A DNA stretch of 64,000 nt from Paenibacillus sp. JNUCC-31 (GTDB lineage Bacteria; Bacillota; Bacilli; Paenibacillales; Paenibacillaceae). Location: assembly GCF_014844075.1 (NCBI RefSeq), contig NZ_CP062165.1, positions 5,456,001 to 5,520,000 on the forward strand, given 5' to 3'. Both the position numbers and the translations under genes were made by a program. This document shows, piece by piece, positions 46,192-56,385 of this stretch; positions within the stretch are counted from its first letter, which is position 1; every line of letters starts with the position of its first letter. The notes under the pieces are model-generated. The model was not told the origin of the DNA, did no database searches, and worked only from the letters and a program-made list of their open reading frames with translations.

Positions 46192-46670
46192 TAAGACATA
46201 CGATTTCGATATTGGTCAACGATCAGCCAGGCGTCCTTCAGCGGGTATCGGGGTTGTTCGGTCGACGGGGATTCAACATTGAGAGTATAACGGTAGGTCA
46301 ATCCGAGGAACCGGGCTTGTCAAGAATGGTTATTGTGACGATTGGTGATGACAAAACGCTGGAACAGATCGAAAAGCAGTTGTACAAAATCATCGATGTC
46401 ATCAAAGTGGTTGATTTCAGCCTGAAACCGATGGTCGCCCGTGAACTTGCGTTGATCAAGGTGAAGGCTGAGCCTTCAGAACGTCCTGAGATTCTTGGTG
46501 TAGTAGAAACTTTCCGTGCATCGGTTGTGGATGTTGGCCCCGGAAGTCTCATTGTACAGGTGGTCGGGGATACGGATAAAATTGATGCGATGATCGAATT
46601 GCTTAAGCCATACGGCATTCGTGAACTGTCACGTACAGGAGTAACTGCATTGGTGCGAGGCAACGTTTAA
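46188..46670 (+). CDS. ilvN: Acetolactate synthase small (regulatory) subunit
   Basis: A 160-residue regulatory subunit with the ACT domain at the start (HTISILVNDQPGVLQRVSGLF) and GFNIESITVGQSE; the C-terminal half is also family-like. It mediates feedback control by valine. The ATG overlaps ilvB's end (ATGATAAG), so translation is coupled. Confidence 0.93.
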   Translation: MIRHTISILVNDQPGVLQRVSGLFGRRGFNIESITVGQSEEPGLSRMVIVTIGDDKTLEQIEKQLYKIIDVIKVVDFSLKPMVARELALIKVKAEPSERPEILGVVETFRASVVDVGPGSLIVQVVGDTDKIDAMIELLKPYGIRELSRTGVTALVRGNV

Positions 46671-47963
<1,293 letters not shown>

Positions 47964-48089
47964 GTAACAACTTTAAGTTAGTCAAGTAAACTTACAGCTT
48001 TAACCGGGAATAGCGGCCGTGCATATGCGTGTGCCGCTATTGCTGGTTTAGAAGAAATCCATACATTACAAGTCTAGGAGGTGCGAGGC

Positions 48090-49631
48090 GTGCGTAAAAT
48101 CTATGTATTTGATACAACGCTGCGTGATGGAGAGCAATCCCCAGGAGTCAATCTGAACACTCGTGAAAAGGTGGAAATTGCCCACCAGCTCGAGCGGCTT
48201 GGTATTGACCGGATGGAAGCCGGTTTTCCGGCGGCATCTCCAGGCGATCTGGCGGCAGTCAATGCAGTTGCCAAAGCGGTCAAAAACGTTACCGTTATTG
48301 GCTTGTCCCGCTCCAGAGAGCAGGATATTGATGCGGTAAAAGAGGCGCTGAAGGGCGCTCAGGACCCGTGTATTCATATCTTTTTGGCAACTTCACCCAT
48401 TCATCGTCAGCACAAATTGCGCATGGACAAAGGCCAGGTTCTGGATACGGCTCGTTCCGCGATTCGTTATGCGAAGAAAACTTTTTCGAAGATTGAATTC
48501 TCCCTGGAGGATGCAGGTCGTACAGAATATGATTTTCTCGTAGAGATGGTGAATATGGCTGTGGAAGAAGGCGCGGCTGTTGTGAATATCCCGGATACGG
48601 TTGGATATCTGAGCCCATACGAGTACGGTAATATTTTCAAACATTTGAAGGAAAACGTACATGGCATTGAAAAAGTACAGCTGAGTGCACATTGCCATAA
48701 TGACCTGGGAATGGCTACTGCCAACACTCTCGCAGCGATCCTGAATGGAGCCGATCAAATTGAGGGAACCATTAACGGAATCGGTGAACGTGCGGGTAAT
48801 ACCGCTATTGAAGAGATTGCCATGGCACTGGAGACACGTCAGGAATTTTTCCAGGCGAAAACTTCGCTGCAACTTTCTGAGATTGCGCGGACCAGTCGTC
48901 TTGTCAGTCGTTTGACGGGGATGGTTGTGCCTGGCAATAAAGCGATAGTGGGTGCGAATGCGTTTGCACACGAATCAGGCATTCACCAGGACGGCATGCT
49001 GAAAGAGAAAACAACCTACGAGATTATGACGCCAGAGACCATCGGTCTGAAGGAAAGCAAGCTCGTATTGGGTAAACACTCGGGACGTCATGCCTTCCGT
49101 GAGCGCTTGATTGAGCTCGGTTACGAATTGGAAGATGAAGCATTGAACCGTGCTTTTGCCCAATTCAAAGATCTGGCTGATAAGAAAAAAGAAGTGACAG
49201 ATGAGGATTTGCTGGCGGTCATCGAAGAGAAATTACAGGATGCACCTGAGGTGTTCAAACTGGAATCCATCTTTGTGACCTATGGTGATGAATCCATTCC
49301 AACGGCTAAAGTTCGTATTGCTACACTTGATGGTAATACAGTGGAACAAAAAGCAGAAGGAAATGGATCAGTAGATGCCATCTATAATGCGATTGACCAA
49401 GTAAGCGGGGAAGAGGTAACGCTATCCGACTACTCGATCAAATCGGTTACGCATGGTAAGGATGCGTTGGGTGAGGTTCACGTCGTACTTACTCAAAATC
49501 AAATTTCCGTTCAGGGACGCGGCGTAAGCACAGATATTTTGGGTGCCAGTGCACGTGCTTATGTGGATGGATTGAATAAATTAATTGAAAAACGCAAGAC
49601 GTATACGAATCGAGTTAATGTCAACCTGTAA
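48090..49631 (+). CDS. leuA: 2-Isopropylmalate synthase
   Basis: Condenses acetyl-CoA with 2-ketoisovalerate, committing carbon to leucine. 513 residues from GTG 48090. DTTLRDGEQSPGVNLN and the metal site with HCHNDLGMATANT are present in the HMGL-like TIM barrel; the LeuA regulatory dimer domain follows from about residue 380 (FVTYGDESIPTAKVRIAT ...). An upstream GTG at 48081 is part of the TAGGAGGTG ribosome site, so the second GTG, 8 bases from GGAGG, is the better start. Confidence 0.95.
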   Translation: MRKIYVFDTTLRDGEQSPGVNLNTREKVEIAHQLERLGIDRMEAGFPAASPGDLAAVNAVAKAVKNVTVIGLSRSREQDIDAVKEALKGAQDPCIHIFLATSPIHRQHKLRMDKGQVLDTARSAIRYAKKTFSKIEFSLEDAGRTEYDFLVEMVNMAVEEGAAVVNIPDTVGYLSPYEYGNIFKHLKENVHGIEKVQLSAHCHNDLGMATANTLAAILNGADQIEGTINGIGERAGNTAIEEIAMALETRQEFFQAKTSLQLSEIARTSRLVSRLTGMVVPGNKAIVGANAFAHESGIHQDGMLKEKTTYEIMTPETIGLKESKLVLGKHSGRHAFRERLIELGYELEDEALNRAFAQFKDLADKKKEVTDEDLLAVIEEKLQDAPEVFKLESIFVTYGDESIPTAKVRIATLDGNTVEQKAEGNGSVDAIYNAIDQVSGEEVTLSDYSIKSVTHGKDALGEVHVVLTQNQISVQGRGVSTDILGASARAYVDGLNKLIEKRKTYTNRVNVNL

Positions 49632-49741
49632 CACCCATTTGCAGCAAGCATAATTCTTCATTGGACTGTGTTGATGCTGAATGGAGATGGTGAGATGGAG
49701 TTCACCAACCCTTCTTTGCATTGCAGTTCGGTGAGGTACAT

Positions 49742-49781
49742 AAAAAGTCTGACCCTCAAATCTTGAGAGTCAGACTTTTTT
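49742..49781 (+). terminator. Terminator after leuA
   Basis: AAAAAGTCTGACCCTC and its match GAGAGTCAGACTTTTTT around AAATCTT; the T run is on both strands, so it can end leuA on plus and the aldo/keto reductase on minus. It indicates that the ilv-leuA transcript does not simply run into leuB. Confidence 0.85.
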
Positions 49782-49856
49782 GCGGTTACTTGATATAAAT
49801 AAACGGAAAATCAATATAGACCATTAAAACGGGATAATCTGTTAGTCTGTATAAAT

Positions 49857-50837
49857 TCACCAAGCATATGCGTTCGGAGCTTGTCCTCCCGGACCCGGGA
49901 AGATTTCATCCAGACGATTGAGGACCGCTTCATCCAACGTGACATCCAGACATTTAAGCGCAGTTTCAAACTGTTCCAGCGTACGCGGTCCAATAATCGG
50001 AGCGGTAACTGCCGGGTTGGCAGCAACCCAGGCCAAAGCGATGGTATCTTGCGGTTCACCGAGTTCGCGGCAAAGTGCTGCGAATTGTTCCAACTGAGTT
50101 TGATGGGACTCGATCCGCTCAGCAATGCCACCACTGCGTGTACCTTCCAGTTTCTGGAGTGCATTACGTCCCAATAATCCACCATCCAGTGGGCTCCAAG
50201 GAATAACACCAAGGCCCAGCTCTTTCGCTGCGGGCAATACTTCGAGTTCAGGCAAACGGCAGTTGAGGCTGTACTTATGCTGCTCGGATACCAGGCCAAG
50301 GAAATGGCGGTTTTTGGCTTCACTTTGCGCAACAGCAATCTGCCAACCAGCAAAGTTACTCGAACCTACGTAACCAATTTTGCCTTGATGCACAGCGTTC
50401 TCGAACGCGCCCCAGAGCTCGTCCCATGAGATAGCGGGATCCACATGGTGCATCTGGTACAGTTCAATATGATCGGTTTGCAGACGGCGGAGGGAACCCT
50501 CCAGATGGCGTCTTATTTTGTAGGCGGAAAGACCTGCATCGTTGTTTGGGCCATCGGTATCGTCGTGCATTGAGCCATAGACTTTGGTCGCGAGTACGAC
50601 TTTTTCACGTCTACCGCCGCCCTGTTTAAACCATCGTCCAATGATTTCCTCAGTGAGACCCGAATTTTCGCCCCAGCCGTAAATGTTAGCGGTATCAAAA
50701 AAATTAACACCAGCATCGAGTGCTGCATCCATGATACGGAATGCTTCCTTTTCGTCAGTAGCAGGACCAAAGTTCATCGTGCCAAGGCAGATCCGGCTGA
50801 CTTTAAGACCTGATTTTCCCAAGTACGTGTATTGCAT
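49857..50837 (-). CDS. Aldo/keto reductase
   Basis: A 326-residue NADPH-dependent aldo/keto reductase. It opens with MQYTYLGKSGLKVSRICLGTMNFG and has the catalytic-type DTANIYGWGENSG segment (the D-x4-Y of the catalytic set), VGSSNFAGWQ and the tail GPRTLEQFE. The family is broad (YajO, tas, IolS-like); substrate is unknown. It is transcribed against the ilv-leu genes and lies between leuA and leuB, an inserted neighbour. Confidence 0.88.
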   Translation of the reverse strand: MQYTYLGKSGLKVSRICLGTMNFGPATDEKEAFRIMDAALDAGVNFFDTANIYGWGENSGLTEEIIGRWFKQGGGRREKVVLATKVYGSMHDDTDGPNNDAGLSAYKIRRHLEGSLRRLQTDHIELYQMHHVDPAISWDELWGAFENAVHQGKIGYVGSSNFAGWQIAVAQSEAKNRHFLGLVSEQHKYSLNCRLPELEVLPAAKELGLGVIPWSPLDGGLLGRNALQKLEGTRSGGIAERIESHQTQLEQFAALCRELGEPQDTIALAWVAANPAVTAPIIGPRTLEQFETALKCLDVTLDEAVLNRLDEIFPGPGGQAPNAYAW

Positions 50838-50963
50838 GATTGCAATCCCTCCTGAGTTACCTGAATTTGTCTTCAGGCTTCATTTTAACCCAGTCAGAGG
50901 TACAGAACAACCAATCTAATTCGGCTTATAGGTAAAAACTATTAAAGTCATAGATTGTATATC

Positions 50964-50991
50964 TTGGTCAAATCACCTTCGAATATGATAC
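50964..50991 (+). promoter_or_regulatory. Candidate promoter for leuB
   Basis: TTGGTC at 50964-50969 and TGATAC at 50986-50991 (16-base spacer; TATGAT at 50984 is an offset alternative) lie 80 bases before leuB. Since leuB is cut off from leuA by a terminator and by an opposing gene, it needs its own promoter. Confidence 0.35.
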
Positions 50992-51068
50992 AAAAGAGAG
51001 AGTTAAAAATGACACGTAAATTATTGAAGTGAATAACCGAATGAAAGCATAGAAGGAGTGGACAACCC

Positions 51069-52154
51069 ATGGCAGACGTAAAAAAAATTGCAGTAATTGC
51101 AGGCGACGGAATTGGTCCTGAAGTTGTGGCTGAGGCAGAGAAAGTTCTCAAGCGTACGGAGGACGTGTTCGGGTACCGTTTTGAAACAGAACATGCGCTA
51201 TTTGGTGGAATCGCGATTGATGAGAAAGGTACACCCCTTCCTGAGGAAACACTGACGGTATGTAAAAGTGCAGATGCGGTCCTTCTTGGAGCCGTTGGTG
51301 GTCCAAAATGGGACAATAACAGCAAGGAGCTTCGTCCGGAAACAGGCTTGCTAGGTATTCGCAAAGCGCTCGGTTTGTTCTCCAACCTTCGTCCGGCTGT
51401 TGTATTTGATTGCCTGAAGGATGCTTCAACCTTGAAGCCAGAAGTGCTTGAAGGTACGGATCTGATGGTGGTACGGGAGTTGACCGGCGGCATCTACTTC
51501 GGAGAGAAGTTCAGACGTGAAAGTGCACAGGGCGAAGAAGCCGTGGATACTTGTGCATATAATGTAACAGAAGTGGAGCGCATCGTTCGTCAAGCATTCG
51601 AAATTGCTCAAGGACGTCGCAAAAAACTGGCTTCGGTTGACAAAGCCAACGTATTGGAAACCTCCCGTCTCTGGCGTGAAGTCGTTAACCGGGTAGCACC
51701 GGATTATCCGGATGTTGAATTGGAACATGTGCTTGTGGACAACTGTGCAATGCAATTGCTGCGCCGTCCATCGAGCTTTGACGTAATCGTGACGGAAAAT
51801 ATGTTCGGAGATATCTTGAGTGATGAAGCAGCGATGCTGACAGGCTCCATCGGTATGTTGGCATCTGCATCACTCGGAGAAGGCAGTTTCGGTCTCTATG
51901 AGCCAGTACACGGTTCAGCGCCGGATATTGCAGGTCAAGGCTTGGCGAATCCAATCGCAACGATCCTGTCTTTGGCGCTCATGTTCCGCACAACCTTTGG
52001 TTATGCGGAAGGTGCGGATGCTATTGAGGCGGCTGTATCTGATGTATTGAATGCAGGACATCGTACGAGCGACATCGCTGTGGACAAGAGCAAAGCGATT
52101 AGCACAACGGAAATGGGCGATTTGATTGTCGCAGCAATTCGTAAACAGGCGTAA
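51069..52154 (+). CDS. leuB: 3-Isopropylmalate dehydrogenase
   Basis: NAD-dependent oxidative decarboxylase of leucine synthesis. 361 residues: [21 protein letters not shown] at the start, AVGGPKWDN, the [11 protein letters not shown] substrate loop and [24 protein letters not shown] follows GAAGGAGTGG. Separated from leuA by the aldo/keto reductase on the other strand. leuC and leuD are not in the window. Confidence 0.95.
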   Translation: MADVKKIAVIAGDGIGPEVVAEAEKVLKRTEDVFGYRFETEHALFGGIAIDEKGTPLPEETLTVCKSADAVLLGAVGGPKWDNNSKELRPETGLLGIRKALGLFSNLRPAVVFDCLKDASTLKPEVLEGTDLMVVRELTGGIYFGEKFRRESAQGEEAVDTCAYNVTEVERIVRQAFEIAQGRRKKLASVDKANVLETSRLWREVVNRVAPDYPDVELEHVLVDNCAMQLLRRPSSFDVIVTENMFGDILSDEAAMLTGSIGMLASASLGEGSFGLYEPVHGSAPDIAGQGLANPIATILSLALMFRTTFGYAEGADAIEAAVSDVLNAGHRTSDIAVDKSKAISTTEMGDLIVAAIRKQA

Positions 52155-52171
52155 TATGGCATCATGACAAG

Positions 52172-52210
52172 ACAGCCCTTTAATTTCCGCGAGGAATGAT
52201 AAAGGGCTGT
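52172..52210 (+). terminator. Terminator after leuB
   Basis: ACAGCCCTTTAAT (52172-52184) and ATAAAGGGCTGT (about 52199-52210) form a hairpin; the T tract after it is short. Confidence 0.65.
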
Positions 52211-52243
52211 TCCTTTATGATTTTTGCCACGAAAAGTCCTTAT

Positions 52244-52258
52244 TTATAATCATTATAA
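52244..52258 (+). promoter_or_regulatory. PerR box
   Basis: The 15-base sequence TTATAATCATTATAA is a full match to the PerR operator consensus TTATAATNATTATAA. A second partial copy (GATTATAATC) is at about 52267-52276. They lie near -35 and -10 elements (TTGACT at 52277 and GATAAC 17 bases downstream) of the peroxiredoxin gene at 52430. PerR is the peroxide-sensing Fur-type repressor, so derepression by hydrogen peroxide is expected. Confidence 0.85.
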
Positions 52259-52429
52259 AAAAACAACGATTATAATCTTGACTTTGAGAAGTGCGGATGA
52301 TAACATTTTACTTGTACTTGTTATCAAGTAACAAACCCATTTTAATTACAGGAAAAACGTTCACGTTTTTCTTGATGATGAGCATTCAACTCGAGTGCTT
52401 ACATAATCCCAAAGGAGGAATTGTTAGTT

Positions 52430-52969
52430 ATGGCAGAACGTTTGGTTGGTAGACCCGCACCGGATTTTGCAATGGAAACAGTATCGGGAGATGGACAAGA
52501 CTTTGGTTCCGTAAAACTGTCCGATTATCGTGGCAAATGGCTCGTATTTTTCTTTTATCCTTTGGACTTCACTTTTGTGTGCCCAACAGAAATCACAGCT
52601 TTGAGTGATGCTTCGGAGCAATTCAAAGCTTTGGATACAGAAATTCTTGGCGTAAGCGTTGACTCCGTACACAGTCACAAAGCTTGGATCAACACACCAA
52701 AAGACAGCAATGGCTTGGGCCAACTGAACTTCCCGCTGGCTTCTGACATCACAAAACAAGTAGCTAAAGATTATGGCGTTCTGATTGAAGAAGAAGGCGT
52801 TGCACTGCGCGGCTTGTTCATCATCGATCCAGAAGGCGAATTGAAATACCAAGTGGTTAACCACAACGATGTAGGCCGTAGTGTTGAAGAAACACTTCGT
52901 GTGCTGCAAGCACTGCAATCCGGCGGATTGTGTGCAATGAACTGGAAACCAGGCGACAGCAATCTGTAA
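52430..52969 (+). CDS. 2-Cys peroxiredoxin (AhpC/Prx1 type)
   Basis: Thiol peroxidase for hydrogen peroxide and alkyl hydroperoxides. 179 residues from ATG 52430: the peroxidatic Cys51 in FTFVCPTEI and resolving Cys168 in SGGLCAMNWKPG. The YxxN... arrangement and VVNHNDVGRSVEE are typical of the Bacillus AhpC-like/YkuU type. AAAGGAGG lies before the ATG; the TTG-led extension from 52421 is discarded. Regulated by the PerR box upstream. A terminator follows. Confidence 0.92.
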   Translation: MAERLVGRPAPDFAMETVSGDGQDFGSVKLSDYRGKWLVFFFYPLDFTFVCPTEITALSDASEQFKALDTEILGVSVDSVHSHKAWINTPKDSNGLGQLNFPLASDITKQVAKDYGVLIEEEGVALRGLFIIDPEGELKYQVVNHNDVGRSVEETLRVLQALQSGGLCAMNWKPGDSNL

Positions 52970-52997
52970 GCCTGATTGAACTTGAACGTTATGGTTC

Positions 52998-53035
52998 AAG
53001 CCCTCATCCCTTTTGGGATTGAGGGCTTTTTGCAC
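52998..53035 (+). terminator. Terminator after the peroxiredoxin
   Basis: AAGCCCTCATCCC (52998-53010) with GGGATTGAGGGCTT and five Ts. A second hairpin with AAGCCCTC / GAAGGGCTT lies about 100 bases on. The remainder of 53036-53327 holds no gene. Confidence 0.8.
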
Positions 53036-53327
53036 CCTTTTGTCAGAATATAAGCCCTTAAGGAAGAAAAGTGTTTAAATAGGGATATAAACGTGGTAAT
53101 GGTGTATTAGAAGTAAGCCCTCATTTTATTCTTTGGAAAGAGGAATCGAAGGGCTTGAAGGCGAATAGGGTATGGAAACCCGGGAATGATTCCGGTGCTC
53201 TGCAATTATAATTAGTACATGAATGTGATACACTATGGAACTATTCCTTTTCTCGGAAGTGCTTAAAGTGTACGGGCTTGCATGTCCAATAAAAAGTCCC
53301 GGCACGTTATAAGGAGGGTGAACAAAA

Positions 53328-53744
53328 ATGAGTTACTGTTGTGGGGCAAGTATGGTGGGAACAAAGGGCACGCTGAAGCATTACCGCACCCAGGTTCATA
53401 ATGTTCCCCTGCTGTTTTGTCCGGTATGTCACCGGGTGGAAGTGCATTATAAAGTGGAGAATGAATATGAAATTCTGGCCGAATATGCGCATGGAGATGG
53501 TGCATCGGAGATTGATTTCCAAGATTATGTGACAGAAGATGAAGATGCGATTTTTGAAAATTGCGTGAATCGCGAAAGCGAGGAAGGGATGGTCATTGTA
53601 CAGCGTCAGATCGACATGTCTCTGGATCTACTCCGGCTTGCCAAGGAAATGAAGGATGAGAAGTGGGAAAGTGAACTTAAGCGCCGATTAGCTGTGATGA
53701 GTCAGCGGCGACTCAAAATCCAGCATAACAAGAGTGGATTATAG
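53328..53744 (+). CDS. Small cysteine-containing conserved protein
   Basis: A 138-residue soluble protein that I do not recognise. Cys4-Cys5 (SYCCGASMVG) and Cys31-x2-Cys34 (LFCPVCHRVEVH) could bind zinc, and the spacing and sequence look like a YgiT-type zinc ribbon. The C-terminal part, IVQRQIDMSLDLLRLAKEMK, is helical and basic near the end (KRRLAVMSQRRLKIQ). The ATG is preceded by AAGGAGGGTG. It stands on its own between two terminators. Confidence 0.65.
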   Translation: MSYCCGASMVGTKGTLKHYRTQVHNVPLLFCPVCHRVEVHYKVENEYEILAEYAHGDGASEIDFQDYVTEDEDAIFENCVNRESEEGMVIVQRQIDMSLDLLRLAKEMKDEKWESELKRRLAVMSQRRLKIQHNKSGL

Positions 53745-53778
53745 ATTGATTGAAGAATTTAAAATTTAAAACTATACG

Positions 53779-53819
53779 AACGAAGCTGATTCGCAATCGA
53801 GCGAAAAGGCTTCGTTTTT
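53779..53819 (+). terminator. Terminator after the CxxC protein gene
   Basis: AACGAAGC (53779-53786) pairs with GCTTCGTT (53809-53816), with GATTCGC/GCGAA continuing it, and is followed by TTTTTG. Confidence 0.8.
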
Positions 53820-53882
53820 GTTGTGTGGGGAAACTAATTCGCGGTTTTTTTTAAAATAATTTCCATTCGACACTTTCTCCGA

Positions 53883-53912
53883 TTGACTCTCTTCTATAAA
53901 CTTGTCTATGAT
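53883..53912 (+). promoter_or_regulatory. Promoter upstream of the short peptide frame and histidine kinase
   Basis: TTGACT at 53883-53888 and TATGAT at 53907-53912 with an 18-base spacer. A transcript from here covers the 39-residue frame at 53977 and the histidine kinase at 54185. Confidence 0.6.
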
Positions 53913-53976
53913 AAAAACAGACTTGCAAAAGAGGCGGAGCAAAATTGTTCGTGTTTGGGAATAGGAGAAGGTTAGA

Positions 53977-54096
53977 ATGGAACAGACGTATATTGTTTTC
54001 CGGAAGAACTGTTGGTTACCGGGAATAAACCAGCTTGGGTTCCGGACATGCCATCCATATTTTCGGCTCAGCCCCCTAACGAAAGGGCACCGGTAA
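53977..54096 (+). CDS. Possible 39-residue peptide upstream of the kinase
   Basis: A frame of 39 codons, MEQTYIVFRKNCWLPGINQL then a basic aromatic tail ending LTKGHR, with AGGAGAAGG at 53964-53972 placed 4-5 bases before the ATG. It has no obvious signal peptide or recognisable family. The gene would sit on the same transcript as the kinase. A leader peptide or random open frame are the alternatives. Confidence 0.4.
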   Translation: MEQTYIVFRKNCWLPGINQLGFRTCHPYFRLSPLTKGHR

Positions 54097-54184
54097 TGAA
54101 AAATAAATCGGCCCTTCCTGTTTCTGTGATGATATGATGTCCGAATGGCAAGTTTATCATTTACGTGAAAAGGAGGAACCTGAC

Positions 54185-55288
54185 ATGATTAGTGAATTTC
54201 AGGATACAGTGCCTCGACCAACGAATGGATTCCCGCCTATACATCTGGATAACAACAAGTATGAGAATGTCCTGGAACATCTGGATAGCGGTATTATGTT
54301 GTTTGACAGTCACGGTGTATTGACGTTTATTAACGTTCAGATGGCAAAATTGTTGGAGCTTCCAAGAAGTCTGTTGAGCGGCTGCACCCTGATGCAAATG
54401 CTGCATCATCCACAGATGAGCCGATTCAAGAAAAAGAAAATTTTACGTATCTATCGGGAGACTATCTTCCATCGTAAGCGCTATCATGAGCTGATTGATG
54501 AGTATGGCAGGCATTGGCTGGTTACAGTAACGTATGGGGATCAGATGGATGGAGACTTTCTGTTCAGTGTAAAGGATGTCTCCGATTATAAACAAATTGA
54601 GCAGACTGCTTATCAAAATGACAAACTTGCAATGTTGGGGCGGATTTCGGCATCAATTGCCCATGAGATTCGCAATCCTTTGACGGCTATTCGCGGATTT
54701 ATCCAGTTGCTTCGGCCTCATTTGCTTCAATTGGGAAAAGACGAGTACGCTCGAATCATACTGACGGAGATTGACAGGGCGAACGATATTATCTACGAAT
54801 TTCTGAATTCCTCCAAGCCGTCAGCCCCTCAGAAGACCATTATATCTGTTAACTCTTTGCTCAAAGAGGTGGTCTTGCTGACAGAAAGCGAAGGGTTAAT
54901 GAAGGGATGCGAGATCATCTTAGATGAAGCAGAAGTCCCGTTAAATGTGTCTATTGATGTCAAACAAATTAAGCAGGTTATTTTGAATATGGTGAAAAAT
55001 GCGATGGATGCCATTGAGGATGTCGGAGAAGAACATGCAGGTCTGATTCGAGTCTCTATGGAAACCGAGAACAAGTATGTGCAGATTTCGATAGCTGACA
55101 ATGGGCAGGGGATGGACCACAATACGCTTGTACGACTATTTGATCCATTCTTTACCACCAAAGAGAGCGGTACGGGGCTGGGACTTTCCGTGAGTTACCG
55201 GATTATCAAAAATCATGGAGGTACCATCTCTGTGGATAGCAAAAAGGGAGAGGGCACCCGTTTCATGATCATGCTCCCTCTGGTGTAA
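54185..55288 (+). CDS. Soluble PAS sensor histidine kinase (sporulation-kinase like)
   Basis: A 367-residue histidine kinase without TM segments: an N-terminal PAS domain at about 26-130 (VLEHLDSGIMLFDSHGVLTF), then the H-box ASIAHEIRNPLTAIRGFIQL (His160), N-box NMVKNAMDAIED, G1 IADNGQGMD, F-box FDPFFTTKESG and G2 GTGLGLSVSYRI. The soluble PAS-HisKA plan resembles the sporulation kinases KinA/KinE of Bacilli, but no adjacent response regulator is found. AAAAGGAGGAACCTGAC directs the start to ATG 54185, not 54134. Confidence 0.88.
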   Translation: MISEFQDTVPRPTNGFPPIHLDNNKYENVLEHLDSGIMLFDSHGVLTFINVQMAKLLELPRSLLSGCTLMQMLHHPQMSRFKKKKILRIYRETIFHRKRYHELIDEYGRHWLVTVTYGDQMDGDFLFSVKDVSDYKQIEQTAYQNDKLAMLGRISASIAHEIRNPLTAIRGFIQLLRPHLLQLGKDEYARIILTEIDRANDIIYEFLNSSKPSAPQKTIISVNSLLKEVVLLTESEGLMKGCEIILDEAEVPLNVSIDVKQIKQVILNMVKNAMDAIEDVGEEHAGLIRVSMETENKYVQISIADNGQGMDHNTLVRLFDPFFTTKESGTGLGLSVSYRIIKNHGGTISVDSKKGEGTRFMIMLPLV

Positions 55289-55302
55289 AGACAAGAGCAA
55301 TG

Positions 55303-55341
55303 CAACAGGAATTGGCTAACCGCCTGTTCCTGTTGTTTTTT
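55303..55341 (+). terminator. Terminator after the histidine kinase
   Basis: CAACAGGAA (55303-55311) and TTCCTGTTG (55327-55335) form a hairpin followed by TTTTTT. Confidence 0.8.
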
Positions 55342-55413
55342 ATTGGAACGATTAGGGTTATAGTTAGAATGAATGCGAATACATAAGCTCTATTTACGGG
55401 AGGATGGACTGAT

Positions 55414-56382
55414 ATGGATATCCAGGGAATGAAACAAATGAACAAACAGCTAATGAACCATGTGGGAACGGTCATCGTGGGGAAAGACCATACGATTGAG
55501 TTAGTGATGACAGCTATCATTGCTTCAGGGCATGTCCTGCTGGAGGATGTGCCCGGTACGGGGAAAACCATGTTGGCAAAATCAGTAGCTTCTTCGCTGG
55601 ACTGCACCTTTCAGCGTATTCAGTTCACACCGGATCTGTTGCCGTCCGACTTGACGGGGATTCATTTCTTCAATCAAAAAGATGGTGATTTTGAATTCAG
55701 ACCTGGCCCTCTCTTCGCCAACCTCGTCCTTGCAGACGAAATAAACCGGGCTACACCGCGTACTCAATCCAGCTTGCTGGAGTGCATGGAAGAGCGCCAG
55801 ATCAGTATTGATGGTTCCACAAGGCAACTGGAGCGTCCATTTATCGTCATTGCTACACAAAACCCGATAGATAATCAGGGGACTTTCCCGTTACCCGAAG
55901 CACAAATGGATCGTTTCATGATGAAGATCCGAATGGGTTACCCAAACAGTGAAGAGAGTGTAGAAATTTTGAGACGTACGGTAGCACGTCGTTCTGTTGA
56001 CGATCTGTCCGCTATCATTAGTCGTGAGCAATTGCTTGAGGCACAGAGTACGTATACATCGGTCCAAATCGACGAAGATCTGTTGCGATATATTATCCGT
56101 CTGACAGAAGCTACCAGACAACATTCCGAGTTGTCACTAGGCGTAAGTCCACGAGGAGCTCAGGCGTTGCTCAAGGCAAGTCAGGCCTGGGCTGCTTTAC
56201 ATGGCAGAGATTTCGTTCTGCCTGATGATATTAAAATATTGGCGGAGCCCGTGCTAGCCCATCGACTTGTATTCCGTAACCGGGTAAGGCAGCAAGAGGG
56301 CTTGGCGGAACGCATCATTCAGGAGCTTCTAACCCAGACAGACGTGCCAACCGAGAATCTTGCTGCAGGCAACGGGCGATAG
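55414..56382 (+). CDS. MoxR family AAA+ ATPase
   Basis: A 322-residue MoxR-type AAA+ chaperone. Walker A EDVPGTGKTMLAKSVA (46-61), Walker B ADEINRATPRTQSSLLECM, sensor 1 IATQNPID and SLGVSPRGAQAL near the C-terminus. MoxR ATPases act as chaperones in metal- or envelope-assembly with DUF58/von Willebrand proteins. It begins a three-gene unit with the DUF58 and DUF4129 genes (gap of 3 bases, then a 4-base overlap). ATG has GGGAGGATGGAC upstream. Confidence 0.92.
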   Translation: MDIQGMKQMNKQLMNHVGTVIVGKDHTIELVMTAIIASGHVLLEDVPGTGKTMLAKSVASSLDCTFQRIQFTPDLLPSDLTGIHFFNQKDGDFEFRPGPLFANLVLADEINRATPRTQSSLLECMEERQISIDGSTRQLERPFIVIATQNPIDNQGTFPLPEAQMDRFMMKIRMGYPNSEESVEILRRTVARRSVDDLSAIISREQLLEAQSTYTSVQIDEDLLRYIIRLTEATRQHSELSLGVSPRGAQALLKASQAWAALHGRDFVLPDDIKILAEPVLAHRLVFRNRVRQQEGLAERIIQELLTQTDVPTENLAAGNGR

Positions 56383-56385
56383 CTT

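Noticed and set aside
53040-53240. A second gene between the peroxiredoxin and CxxC protein
   Set aside because: Frames are short and broken; only hairpins (AAGCCCTC/GAAGGGCTT) are seen.
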